This document shows positions 16,374 through 25,700 of a stretch of DNA of 64,000 nucleotides, in pieces. This DNA is from Bog-756 sp049517675 (GTDB taxonomy: Bacteria; Actinomycetota; Acidimicrobiia; Acidimicrobiales; RAAP-2). The position numbers and the translations under genes were made by a program. The stretch lies in NCBI GenBank assembly GCA_049517675.1, contig JBEKRV010000001.1, positions 1 through 64,000 on the forward strand, given 5' to 3'. Position 1 is the stretch's first letter; each line of letters opens with the position of its first letter. The notes below the pieces were generated by a model. That model searched no databases, was not told where the DNA came from, and saw only the letters and a program-made list of their open reading frames with translations.

Positions 16374-17552
16374 TCAGACGGCGGGCGCCTCGACGGCGTG
16401 GGGCATGCACAGGTCGTCGTACTCGGCGATCACGATCTCACCGGCATCGGGACCACACGCCGGGCATGACGGATCACGCCGGACCTTGAAGGTTCGGAAG
16501 CTCTGCTCGAGTGCGTCGTAGGCCAGGAGGCGGCCCTGCAAGGTGTCGCCGATGCCCAACAGGACCTTGATCGCTTCGACGGCCTGGATGGATCCGACGA
16601 TTCCGGGAAGCACGCCGAGCACGCCGGCCTCCGAGCAGCTCGGCGCCAGTTCGGCAGGTGGCGGCTCGGGCAGCAGGCACCGGTAGCATGGGCCCTCGTA
16701 GGGATTGAAGACGGTGGCTTGGCCCTCGAACCGGAAGATCGAGCCATGGACCACCGGGATCCGCTTCAGCAGCGAGGCGTCGTTGACCAGGTAGCGGGTC
16801 GGGAAGTTGTCGGTCCCGTCCACGATGATGTCGTAGCCGTCGATGATGTCCAGGATGTTGTCCGCGCCCAGGCGCACGTCGTACGTGACGACGTTCACGT
16901 CGGGGTTGATGAGGGTGAGCGTCTTCTTGGCCGAGTCCACCTTGCGTTCGCCGACGCGGTCCGTGTTGTGGAGGATCTGGCGCTGGAGGTTGGACGCATC
17001 GACCACGTCCATGTCGATGATGCCGATCGTGCCCACCCCGGCTGCCGCCAGGTACAGCGCGGCGGGAGAGCCGAGCCCACCGGCACCGAGCAGCAGGACC
17101 TTGGAGTCCAACAGCTTCAGCTGGCCGTTCTCGCCCACTTCGGGCAGAAGGAGGTGCCGCTGGTAGCGATTGCGCTGCTCGGGCGTGAGCGTCCGCGGTG
17201 CGGACCAGGCCCGACCTTCGTCCTTCCAACGGTTGAATCCGCCCATGATCGAGGCGACGTCGGTGTATCCGAGCTGCTGCATGGTGTCGGCGGCGAACGC
17301 CGACCGGACCCCGCCGGCGCACATGACCAGTACGTGGGCCGACTTGTCGGGAATCCGGCCCTCGATCGACGACTCCAGGTTGCCTCGCGGGAGGTGGATC
17401 GAGCCGGCGAGGGCTCCCTGCTCGTACTCGTCAGGCTCGCGCACGTCAAGGACGATCGTCCCCGGGACGGCCATCTCCTCCTCCGCCTCGGCGGTGGTGA
17501 TCTCCCGGACGGCGGCCTTGGCGGCTGCCAGCATCTCTCTGAAGGTGGGCAC
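16374..17552 (-). CDS. MoeZ/MoeB-like sulfur-carrier adenylyltransferase with N-terminal rhodanese domain
   Basis: Activates the C-terminal Gly of a small sulfur carrier (MoaD, ThiS or CysO type) as an adenylate and supplies sulfur. Residues about 15-115 are a rhodanese domain with VLDVREPDEYEQGAL and the active-site loop CAGGVRS. Residues about 125-380 are the E1 domain: RYQRHLLLPEVGENGQLKL, GAGGLGSPAALYLAAAG, SNLQRQILH, DGTDNFPTRYLVND, and zinc ligands CYRC and CPAC. In mycobacterial MoeZ the rhodanese domain is C-terminal, so the order here is inverted. The GTG start has GAGGAG about 11 bases upstream. Sulfur-carrier genes are not in the window. Confidence 0.88.
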   Translation of the reverse strand: MPTFREMLAAAKAAVREITTAEAEEEMAVPGTIVLDVREPDEYEQGALAGSIHLPRGNLESSIEGRIPDKSAHVLVMCAGGVRSAFAADTMQQLGYTDVASIMGGFNRWKDEGRAWSAPRTLTPEQRNRYQRHLLLPEVGENGQLKLLDSKVLLLGAGGLGSPAALYLAAAGVGTIGIIDMDVVDASNLQRQILHNTDRVGERKVDSAKKTLTLINPDVNVVTYDVRLGADNILDIIDGYDIIVDGTDNFPTRYLVNDASLLKRIPVVHGSIFRFEGQATVFNPYEGPCYRCLLPEPPPAELAPSCSEAGVLGVLPGIVGSIQAVEAIKVLLGIGDTLQGRLLAYDALEQSFRTFKVRRDPSCPACGPDAGEIVIAEYDDLCMPHAVEAPAV

Positions 17553-17764
17553 GGCGGTCTCGTCTCCTCTGGCGTCGGCGGCCCGGGCGTCTCGGGGGCC
17601 GACGACCCTCTCCCCGGTTCCCGGCGACCTCCCTGGACTGCACTACGTGGTTGCAAACACTACCAGCGGGGTCGACATTCCCACTGGGCCGGGCACCGCC
17701 TTGGCGGGGTCAGGACCATCCCGCTCACGAAGCCGTCGCCGGGTTCCGTCTCCACCGATGGCGG

Positions 17765-17770
17765 TAGCGT
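17765..17770 (+). promoter_or_regulatory. -10 hexamer for the nitroreductase gene
   Basis: TAGCGT, 7 bases from the ATG. The rest of the 225-base gap (17553-17777) holds an AT-richer patch near 17640-17670 but no site I can identify. Confidence 0.45.
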
Positions 17771-17777
17771 TCGCCGC

Positions 17778-18377
17778 ATGGAACTGGACGAGGTCATCCG
17801 GAAACGACGCATGACCAGGAATTTCACCGGCGCGCCGGTCGACCGGTCGGTGATCGGCGAGCTGCTCACCCTGTCGATGGCCGCCCCGTCGGCGGGCAAT
17901 ACCCAGGGCCGGGAATTCGTCGTACTGGACGGTCCGGCCGAGACCGCCCGCTACTGGGACGCCACGACCGACGCCGCATGGAGGGAGCGGTCACGCCGCT
18001 TCGCCGGGATGTCCCGGGCTCCGGTCGTCGTCCTGACGTTCAGCCACCCGGGGGCCTATGTGGAGCGCTATCGCGAGCCCGACAAGATCAGGTCGGACGG
18101 CGACGAGGTCGGGTGGATCGTCCCCTACTGGCACGTCGACGCCTCGTTCGCCGTGATGGCACTGCTCCTCGCCGCGGCCGACCGTGGGATCGGCGCCGCA
18201 TTCCTGGGGAACTTCCGCGGCGAACAGTGCCTGAAGGACGCGCTCGGGGTACCGGCCGACCGCTGCTGGCTCGGTGCCGTACTGCTCGGCGAGGCGGCCC
18301 TCCCCGATCCTCCTTCGACGTCGGCGGGCAGGGCGAGGCGGACCATCGACGACAGCGTCCACTGGGGTCGCTGGTAG
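17778..18377 (+). CDS. nitroreductase family FMN-dependent oxidoreductase
   Basis: 199 residues of the nitroreductase fold, which binds FMN at a dimer interface and reduces substrates with NAD(P)H. Seen are the FMN-phosphate-binding RKRRMTRNF at residues 8-16, PSAGNTQGREFVVL near residue 40, and the second FMN contact GAAFLGNFRGEQ near residue 140. The mid region DASFAVMALLLAAADRGIG is typical. The physiological substrate is unknown. It is divergent from the MoeZ-like gene and starts at ATG 17778. Confidence 0.85.
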   Translation: MELDEVIRKRRMTRNFTGAPVDRSVIGELLTLSMAAPSAGNTQGREFVVLDGPAETARYWDATTDAAWRERSRRFAGMSRAPVVVLTFSHPGAYVERYREPDKIRSDGDEVGWIVPYWHVDASFAVMALLLAAADRGIGAAFLGNFRGEQCLKDALGVPADRCWLGAVLLGEAALPDPPSTSAGRARRTIDDSVHWGRW

Positions 18378-18495
18378 GAGGCGGCATCGATCATCGGCAA
18401 GGTGGCGGGCAAGCACGGTCGCACACGCTGCACGGGTCCGATCGACCCGACACCCGGCCACGGGCGGTCCGGTCCCCGAGCCTCAGGAGCGCACC

Positions 18496-19221
18496 ATGTC
18501 CACCCCTACCGTCATCCCTCCTCCGCCACGGCCACTCCGATCCGTACCGGTCCGAACGGACCTTGCCGTGGAACCGCCGCCGGGGCCGGTGCTCCACATC
18601 GTCCAGTGGGTGGACCCGGTCGTCGATCCCCACGGCCTCCATCCGTGCAGTCGCTACGTCGAGCTCTACTGGCTGGGTGTGATCGGCCCCAGCACGACGT
18701 GGCTGCTCCGGCGCCTGAGTTACGGGCTCGAGGTGCACGGCGACGGCTACGACCTCCACCTGCCGGAGACGGCGAGAGCACTCGGGCTGGGCGACAAGAT
18801 GGGGAAGAACTCGCCGTTCCGGCGGGCACTGGCCCGACTGGTCACCTTCGAGCTCGCCCGTCCACAGGGCCCGGGAGAGATGGCTGTGAGGGCCCACATC
18901 CCCCCGCTCCCGCTCCGGCACCTGAGTCGACTGCCGGAATCACTCCAGCGGAGTCACCGCCGTTGGACGGCGGAACAGCGGCTTTCCGAGCCCGAGCAGA
19001 TGCGGCGACGGGCACTGCGACTGGCAGCCGGGTTGGCCGAGGCCGGCCACGACCGGGCGACCATCGAGCGGCGACTCGGCGACTGGGAATTCCACCCGGC
19101 CGTCGCATTCACCGCGGCCGAATCGGCGACGGGCGGGCAGCCTGTCCACGGCGACGACCGGATCGCGGACGGATCCGATGGCTCCGGTGGGCGGACAGCT
19201 CAGCCGGGCTCGGCTTCGTGA
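18496..19221 (+). CDS. hypothetical protein, conserved-looking
   Basis: A 241-residue soluble protein I do not recognise. The ATG has AGGAG 7 bases upstream. The first 30 residues are Pro-rich, then VLHIVQWVDPVVDPHGLHPCSRYVE (partly) and LYWLGVIGPSTTWLLRRL look like an ordered alpha/beta domain; residues about 145-200 are Arg-rich and helical. There is no signal peptide or membrane helix. Its last 22 bases overlap the convergent gpsA gene. Confidence 0.65.
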   Translation: MSTPTVIPPPPRPLRSVPVRTDLAVEPPPGPVLHIVQWVDPVVDPHGLHPCSRYVELYWLGVIGPSTTWLLRRLSYGLEVHGDGYDLHLPETARALGLGDKMGKNSPFRRALARLVTFELARPQGPGEMAVRAHIPPLPLRHLSRLPESLQRSHRRWTAEQRLSEPEQMRRRALRLAAGLAEAGHDRATIERRLGDWEFHPAVAFTAAESATGGQPVHGDDRIADGSDGSGGRTAQPGSAS

Positions 19222-20189
19222 CCGGCCGGGGTGAGACCCCAGTAGGTGTCGATCGGCTCCATCTCCCCCTTGACCACCCGGTCGATCATCCGGCAGATGG
19301 GGAGTTCGAGATGGTGGCGTTCGGCCAATTCGAGCGCGACGGTCGCCGTGTTCACGCCTTCGGCCACCATGTGCATCTCATCCAGGATGTCCGCAAGCTT
19401 GCGGCCCTTGCCCAGCTGCTCGCCCACCGCCCGGTTCCGGCTGTGCGGACTGACGCAGGTGGCGATGAGGTCGCCCATGCCGGCCAGCCCGGCGAACGTG
19501 CCCGGCTTGGCCCCCATGGCCTCGCCCAGTCGGATGAGCTCGGCCAGCCCTCTCGACATCACGGCGGCACGGGTGTTGTCCCCCACACCGAGCCCCTGCC
19601 CGATTCCGGCGGCGATGGCGATCACGTTCTTGAGGGCGCCACCGAGCTCGCAGCCGACGACATCGTCGTTGACGTAGACGCGGAAGACGCCCCGGGTGAA
19701 GACGGCCTGGATGGCGCTGGCCACCTCGAGGTCCTCGGTGGCGATCACGGCGGCGGCTGCCTTTCCCGACAGGATCTCGCTGGCGATGTTCGGCCCGGTG
19801 AGGGCGGCGACGGGGTGGCCCGGCACCACTTCCTTGATGACTTCGGTCATCCGGAGGTGCGAGCCCCGCTCGAGTCCCTTGGTCAGGCTCACGACCGGGA
19901 TCCACGGGCGCATGATCGGCGCCGCATCCTCGAGCACCCGCCGGAACCCCGAGGTCGGCACGCCCAGGACGACCAGATCGGCGCCGCAGACGGCCTCCTC
20001 GAGGTCCGAGGTGGCCGACAGGGCCGGATCCAGTGCGAAGCCGGGGAGGTAGTGCGGGTTCTCGTGGTCGTCGCGGACCGCCCGGGCGACCTCGGGATCC
20101 CGTGCCCACAGCACGGTGTCGTGTCGCGGCGCCATCAACGAGGCGACCGTCGTGCCCCACGACCCTCCCCCGAGGACTGCGATCTTCAC
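19200..20189 (-). CDS. gpsA: NAD(P)H-dependent glycerol-3-phosphate dehydrogenase
   Basis: Reduces dihydroxyacetone phosphate to sn-glycerol-3-phosphate for phospholipid synthesis. The 329-residue protein starts IAVLGGGSWGTTVASL, has SLTKGLE, ALTGPNIASEI, the catalytic Lys in ELGGALKNV, and AGMGDLIATC in the C-terminal helical domain, all canonical. The GTG start is preceded by TACCGT 7 bases upstream. It ends inside the 3' end of a convergent hypothetical gene. Confidence 0.95.
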   Translation of the reverse strand: MKIAVLGGGSWGTTVASLMAPRHDTVLWARDPEVARAVRDDHENPHYLPGFALDPALSATSDLEEAVCGADLVVLGVPTSGFRRVLEDAAPIMRPWIPVVSLTKGLERGSHLRMTEVIKEVVPGHPVAALTGPNIASEILSGKAAAAVIATEDLEVASAIQAVFTRGVFRVYVNDDVVGCELGGALKNVIAIAAGIGQGLGVGDNTRAAVMSRGLAELIRLGEAMGAKPGTFAGLAGMGDLIATCVSPHSRNRAVGEQLGKGRKLADILDEMHMVAEGVNTATVALELAERHHLELPICRMIDRVVKGEMEPIDTYWGLTPAGHEAEPG

Positions 20190-20196
20190 GAGTCCG

Positions 20197-20202
20197 ACGG
20201 TA
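20197..20202 (-). promoter_or_regulatory. -10 hexamer for gpsA
   Basis: TACCGT on the minus strand, 7 bases from the GTG start. Confidence 0.45.
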
Positions 20203-20281
20203 GTGCAGGGATCCGGCGGACCCGTGGCTCACCGCCGGGGACCGGCCTCCGGACGTTTCGGCCCAAGGACCGAACGAAGGC

Positions 20282-21853
20282 TCAGCCCTTCGGACGCGTG
20301 GCCAGCCAACGGGCGAAGTCCTCCGAGGTGGCGAGTTCGACCAGCGTCCGGACGCCGAAGCCGCTGCCGCCCTTGGTGCTGTACCAACGGTTGTCGTCGG
20401 TCCGGGAGGGACCGGCGATGTCGAGGTGTGCCCACGGGACGTCGCCCACGAATTCCTGCAGCAGCAGCGCCGCCGAGATCGTGCCGGCTTGTCCGGGGCG
20501 GCCGGTGTTCTTCATGTCCGCCACCTCGGATTCGATGTGCGCGGCATAGTCCTCGGGCAGGGGAAGCGGCCACGACGGCTCCCCTGCACGGCTTCCGGCG
20601 GTCCGGACGGCATGGAGGAGCTCCTCGTCGTTGCCGAGCAGGCAGGCGATCTCCTTGCCCAGAGCCACCACGGCGGCGCCGGTGAGCGTGGCCAGGTCGA
20701 CGACGGCATCCGGTCCGTCCTCGACGGCCAGGGAGAGTCCGTCGGCCAGGATCAACCGCCCCTCGGCATCGGTGTTCAGCACCTCGATGGTCTTGCCGTT
20801 ACGTGCGGTCAGCACGTCGCCCGGCTTGGTGGCGGTGCCGCTCGGCAGGTTCTCGGTCATCGGGGCCCACGCGGTGATCGGGATGCGACCGCCCAAGGCC
20901 GCCACGGCGTCGACCGCGGCCAGTACGGCCGCGGCGCCGCCCATGTCCGTCTTCATGGTCTCCATGCCGCCGGCCGGCTTGAGCGAGAGTCCGCCGGAAT
21001 CGAACGTGATCCCCTTGCCGACCAGGGACAGACGGGGAACCCGGCCTTCGAATTCGAAGGGCTCAGCCGGTCGGTACTCGACGCGGACCAGTCGCGGCGG
21101 CTGCTCCGAGCCGGCTGCCACCCCCAGGACGCCACCCAGGCGTTCGGCGGCGATCCGCCCTTCGTCCCACACCTCGACGGTGATCTCGGGGATCCCGGCG
21201 AACCGGTCGGACACGACATCGGCGAAGCGGGTGGGCGTCAACGAGCTCGGGGGCTCGTTCACCAGGTCGCGAGCCATCGCCACCGACCGTGCCACCCGTG
21301 CGCCGCGGGCGGCGCCGGCTTCGGTGTCACCGGGGTCGCCGCCCCTTCCATCGGCGAGGATCAGGGTGCCGAGACCCGCCGTCGGTTCGGCGCTGCGGAA
21401 GTCCTCGTACCGGTAGGCGGCGAGGGACCCTCCCTCGGCGGCGGCGGCGGCGGCATCGGTCACGGTCGTGCCCCCGACGGCGGGCAGTACGAGGAGCGCC
21501 GAACCACCCTTTCCCGCCGCACGCACGAAGGACCCCGCGGATCGCCGCAGGGACTCGAGCCCCCCGTCACCGGCGAGCGCGGCGGCCGGGCCCAGCCCGA
21601 CGAGGACGATGTCGGGCTCCTTGCTCCCGCCAACGGCCCCGAGCGACCTCAGGACCAGGACCTGCGCGACCTTGCCCATGAACCCCTGGCGCTCGCACCA
21701 GTCGGTGTCCAACGATGTCGGCAGCGTCACGCCCTCCACCGGCCCCGGGTCGCATGCCACGATCGGGCCGTCGTCGCTGCTGTGGACGGGTACGCCGACG
21801 GCGGCCAGGTCATCGGGTAGTCCGGGTCCGGACAGGGTGCTCACGTTGATCAC
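20282..21853 (-). CDS. pepA: leucyl aminopeptidase (M17)
   Basis: Cytoplasmic dinuclear-zinc aminopeptidase that removes N-terminal residues from peptides. The 523-residue protein has a diverged N-terminal macro-like domain and the catalytic domain with VGKGITFDSGGLSLKP, MKTDMGGAAAVL, the signature NTDAEGRL and DLATLTGA. The GTG at 21853 has GGAG 7 bases upstream; the frame continues 77 codons further but that segment is low-complexity. It follows the cobalamin adenosyltransferase gene on the same strand after a 62-base gap. Confidence 0.93.
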   Translation of the reverse strand: MINVSTLSGPGLPDDLAAVGVPVHSSDDGPIVACDPGPVEGVTLPTSLDTDWCERQGFMGKVAQVLVLRSLGAVGGSKEPDIVLVGLGPAAALAGDGGLESLRRSAGSFVRAAGKGGSALLVLPAVGGTTVTDAAAAAAEGGSLAAYRYEDFRSAEPTAGLGTLILADGRGGDPGDTEAGAARGARVARSVAMARDLVNEPPSSLTPTRFADVVSDRFAGIPEITVEVWDEGRIAAERLGGVLGVAAGSEQPPRLVRVEYRPAEPFEFEGRVPRLSLVGKGITFDSGGLSLKPAGGMETMKTDMGGAAAVLAAVDAVAALGGRIPITAWAPMTENLPSGTATKPGDVLTARNGKTIEVLNTDAEGRLILADGLSLAVEDGPDAVVDLATLTGAAVVALGKEIACLLGNDEELLHAVRTAGSRAGEPSWPLPLPEDYAAHIESEVADMKNTGRPGQAGTISAALLLQEFVGDVPWAHLDIAGPSRTDDNRWYSTKGGSGFGVRTLVELATSEDFARWLATRPKG

Positions 21854-21915
21854 GTCGGTGCTCCAGAGGGTAGGTACGGGGTCGGGATGGGGTCGGATGC
21901 GTCCGGAACGCTCGG

Positions 21916-22569
21916 TCACCCGGTCCGGTCGGACGTCGATCCGTCCGAACCGTCCGATCTGTCCGAACCGTCCGGATCTTCGGCACCGTCTCGTTCGTCG
22001 CGTTCGCCGGACGACCGGGACCGGCGGGGTGCGCCCCGGGCCAGTGGGTGATCCTGCCCCTCGGCCCATCGGGCGAGGGCCCACAGGAGGTCGGACAGCC
22101 GGTTGAGGTAGGGCTGGACCAGCGAACCCTCGATCGGTGCTGACACGAGGAGCCGCTCCGCCCGACGGACGACGGTGCGGGCGAAGTCGAGCGCGGCCGA
22201 AGCCCGGGTCGTCCCCGGGATGACGAACTCGGTGGGCATGGCCACCCGCGAAATCAGGTCGTCGATCGACAATTCGAGTGCGGTGACCATCTCCTCGATC
22301 ACGAGGGACTTGCCGGCCACCAACTTGGAGCGGTTCGACGGATCGGTGGTGATCTCGGCCATGAGGACGTAGAGCTCGCGCTCCAGTCGGGTCAACAGTT
22401 GGTCGAGCTCGGATCCGGCGACCGCCTCCGCCCTGGCCATCCCCATGGCGGCCTGGGCCTCGTCGACCGTGCCGGTGATGTGCATGATCGGCGAATCCTT
22501 GCGGACCCGGCCTCCGAAGAGCAGGCCTGTCGTTCCGTCGTCACCGGTCTTGGTGTAGATCCTCAGCAC
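21916..22569 (-). CDS. ATP:cob(I)alamin adenosyltransferase, PduO type
   Basis: Makes adenosylcobalamin, the cofactor of the mutase encoded at 14.7-16.3 kb. The 217-residue protein has the ATP-binding RIYTKTGDDGTTGL at residues 3-16, GTVDEAQAAMGMAR, and the helix FVIPGTTRASAALDFARTVVRRAER with the R-x-x-x-R-R motif. A tail of about 45 residues rich in Asp, Gly, Ser and Arg (DGSDRSDGSDGS) follows the domain and comes from a short DNA repeat near 21930-21980. The GTG start has GAGGA about 6 bases upstream. It is divergent from metH, another B12 enzyme. Confidence 0.9.
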   Translation of the reverse strand: MLRIYTKTGDDGTTGLLFGGRVRKDSPIMHITGTVDEAQAAMGMARAEAVAGSELDQLLTRLERELYVLMAEITTDPSNRSKLVAGKSLVIEEMVTALELSIDDLISRVAMPTEFVIPGTTRASAALDFARTVVRRAERLLVSAPIEGSLVQPYLNRLSDLLWALARWAEGQDHPLARGAPRRSRSSGERDERDGAEDPDGSDRSDGSDGSTSDRTG

Positions 22570-22733
22570 GGCGTCCTCACCCGTCCGATGCTAAACGAAC
22601 GGTGTCCCCCAATCGCTCCCCCGGACCGGCGAGCGCGCCGTCCGCCGGCGTCCCGGCCCGGTGCCCGGACACCATCGAGACCCGCGACCCGCCAGAATCA
22701 CCCCGTTGGGGACGGCTCCCGCTCCTGTCCCGG

Positions 22734-22739
22734 TATCGT
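22734..22739 (+). promoter_or_regulatory. -10 hexamer for metH
   Basis: TATCGT, 9 bases from the metH ATG. The 179-base gap with the divergent adenosyltransferase gene has no B12-box, so a cobalamin riboswitch is not supported. Confidence 0.4.
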
Positions 22740-22748
22740 TTGGGGGCT

Positions 22749-25700
22749 ATGGCCGCCCACCGCACCGAATCGAGCTATCTGCAGGCCGTCTCCGAGCGAG
22801 TCGTCATCTTCGACGGCGCCATGGGGACCAACCTGCAGATGGCCGAGTTGACCGCCGACGACTTCGGTGGACCGGAGCTCGAGGGGTGCAATGAACTCCT
22901 GGTGGTGACCCGGCCCGACGTCGTGGAACAGGTCCACCGGTCGTTCTACGCCGTGGGCTGCGACGTCGTCGAGACCGACACGTTCGGCGCCTTCGCCCCG
23001 GTATTGGCCGAGTACGGCCAAGGTCATCGGGTGCGGGAGCTCAATCTCGCCGCGGTGGCCCTGGCTCGACGCGCCGCGGACGAGCACTCGACGCCGGACA
23101 GGCCGAGGTGGGTGGCCGGAAGCATCGGCCCGGGCACCAAGTTCCCCACCCTCGGCCAGACCCGCTACGCCGATCTGCGCGACGCCTACGAGGAGCAGGC
23201 CGACGCCCTCATCGAAGGGGGCGCCGACCTGATCATCGTCGAGACGGTGTTCGACCTGCTCCAGGCCAAGGCCGCCATCAATGGCGCCCGCCGGGCCATG
23301 AAGCGGGTGGGCGTGCGCCTCCCGCTGCAGTGCCAGGTGACCATCGAATTGACCGGGACCATGCTCCCCGGAACCGAGGTGGGTGCTGCGCTCGTCGCCC
23401 TGCAGGCGATGGACGTCGACGTCATCGGCCTCAATTGCGCCACCGGTCCGTCGGAGATGTTCGAACCGCTCCGGCACCTCACCAGCCATGCCACGATCCC
23501 CGTGTCGTGTCTGCCCAACGCAGGGCTGCCGTCCGTGGTCGACGGTGCCATGCACTACGACCTCGAGCCCCACCAATTGGCCGAGTTCCACCGTCAGTTC
23601 GTCAGCGAGCTCGGCGTATCGGTCATCGGAGGATGCTGCGGCACCACGCCCGCCCACCTCGCCGCCGTCGTCGGGGCATGCGCCGAACTGACCCCCGGCG
23701 CCCGTTCGCCCGAGCGCGAGGAGGGAGCGGCCTCGATCTACACCCACGTGCCCTTCACCCAGGACAGCTCGTTCCTGGTGGTGGGCGAGCGCACCAACGC
23801 CAATGGTTCGAAGAAGTTCCGCGAGGCCATGCTCGAGGCCGATTGGGACACATGTGTGGCGATGGCCAAGGAGCAGATCAAGGAGGGTTCGCACCTGATC
23901 GACGTCTGCGTCGACTACACCGGCGCCGACGGCGTGGCAGACATGGAGGAGGTCGCCTCCCGTTTCGCCACCCAGTCGACGGCGCCGTTGATGGTCGACT
24001 CGACCGAGGCCCCCGTCGTGGAGACCGCGCTCTCCTGGATCGGCGGGCGTGCCGTCATCAACTCGGTGAACCTGGAGGAGGGTGACGACGCCGGGACCCG
24101 GCTCGACTCCTTCCTGACCCTGGCCAAGGAGTTCGGTGCCGCCGTCGTCTGCACGTGCATCGACACCGAGGGCCAGGCACGCACCGCCGACTGGAAACTT
24201 CGGGCGGCGAAGGCCATCCACGACATCGCCACCGAGCGGTACGGACTCCGCGCCGAGGATCTGCTCTTCGACCCCCTCGCCCTCCCTCTGTCGACCGGCA
24301 TGGAGGAGAGTCGGCGGGACGGGATCGAGACCATCGAGGGCATCCGGCGGATCAAGCAGGAGCTCCCCGGCGTCTACACCGTCCTCGGACTCTCCAACGT
24401 GTCGTTCGGGCTCAATCCCGCGGCCCGCCAGGTCCTGAACTCGGTCTTCCTGCACGAGTGCGTGGAGGCCGGGCTCGACGCCGCCATCGTGCATGCATCG
24501 AAGATCCTGCCACTGTCCAAGATCGACGACCGGGCCCGTGAGGTCTGCCTCGACCTGGTCTACGACCGTCGCTCCGAGGGCTACGACCCGCTCACCGAAC
24601 TGCTGACGATCTTCGAAGGAGTGTCGGCCTCGTCGGTGGCCTCGGGTGAGGACCGGTCCGGATGGCCGGTGGAGCGAAGACTCGAGCACCGCATCATCGA
24701 CGGGGACCGGAACGGCATCGAGGAGGACCTGGACCAGGCCATGGCCCGGGAGCTGACCCCGTTGACCATCATCAACGACTTCCTCCTGGCCGGCATGAAG
24801 ACGGTCGGCGAACTGTTCGCAACCGGCGAGATGCAGCTCCCCTTCGTACTCGGCTCGGCCGAGACGATGAAGGCAGCCGTCGCCTATCTCGAGCCGTTCA
24901 TGGAGAAGGCCGACCAGGGTGGTAAGGGGACGATGGTCCTCGCCACGGTGAAGGGAGATGTCCACGACATCGGCAAGAACCTGGTGGACATCATCCTCAC
25001 CAACAACGGGTACACGGTCCGGAACCTCGGGATCAAGATCGGGATCACCGACATGCTCGCCGCGGTCGAAGAGTTCGGCGCCGACGCCATCGGGATGAGC
25101 GGCCTGCTGGTGAAGTCGACCCTCATCATGCGGGAGAACCTGGAGGAGCTCAATCGGCGCGGGCTCTCCCACATCCCGGTCATCCTCGGCGGTGCCGCCC
25201 TCACCCGCACCTACGTCGAACGCGACCTGCGCAAGGTCTACGACGGCCGTCTCTTCTACGGCAAGGACGCCTTCGAGGGACTGCGCACCATGGACCGCTT
25301 GGTGGAGATGAAGCGGAACGGCGAGGACGATCCCGAATTCGGAACGGCGATCGGCGGCCGCGACCTCGGCCCCCGAAAGAGCGAGCTCCGCAAGCAGGCC
25401 GCAGACGAGGCGCGCGCCCGTGGCGAACTCCTGCCCGTCCGCTCGCCCGAGGTGGCCGACGACAACAAGCTCTTCACTCCTCCCTTCGTCGGGAGCCGGG
25501 TGGCCAAGGGCATGGCCGTCGACGACATCGCCGCCTTCCTCAACGAGACCGCCCTCTTCCGAAATCAGTGGGGATTCCGCCCCGAGAAGGGCGAGGAGGA
25601 TCCCGACTTCAAGGAACGGATCCGTCCCCGCTTGCGCGAGGAGCTCGCCATGGCCATGGCCGAACAGCTGCTCATCCCCCAGGTGGCCTGGGGGCACTTC

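Noticed and set aside
17553..17777. Operator or small RNA in the MoeZ/nitroreductase gap
   Set aside because: An AT-richer patch with two ACTAC words is present, but no clear dyad, hairpin or promoter pair could be defined.
22570..22748. Possible cobalamin riboswitch between pduO and metH
   Set aside because: No B12-box or matching helices were visible; the gap is only 179 bases and is explained by two promoters.
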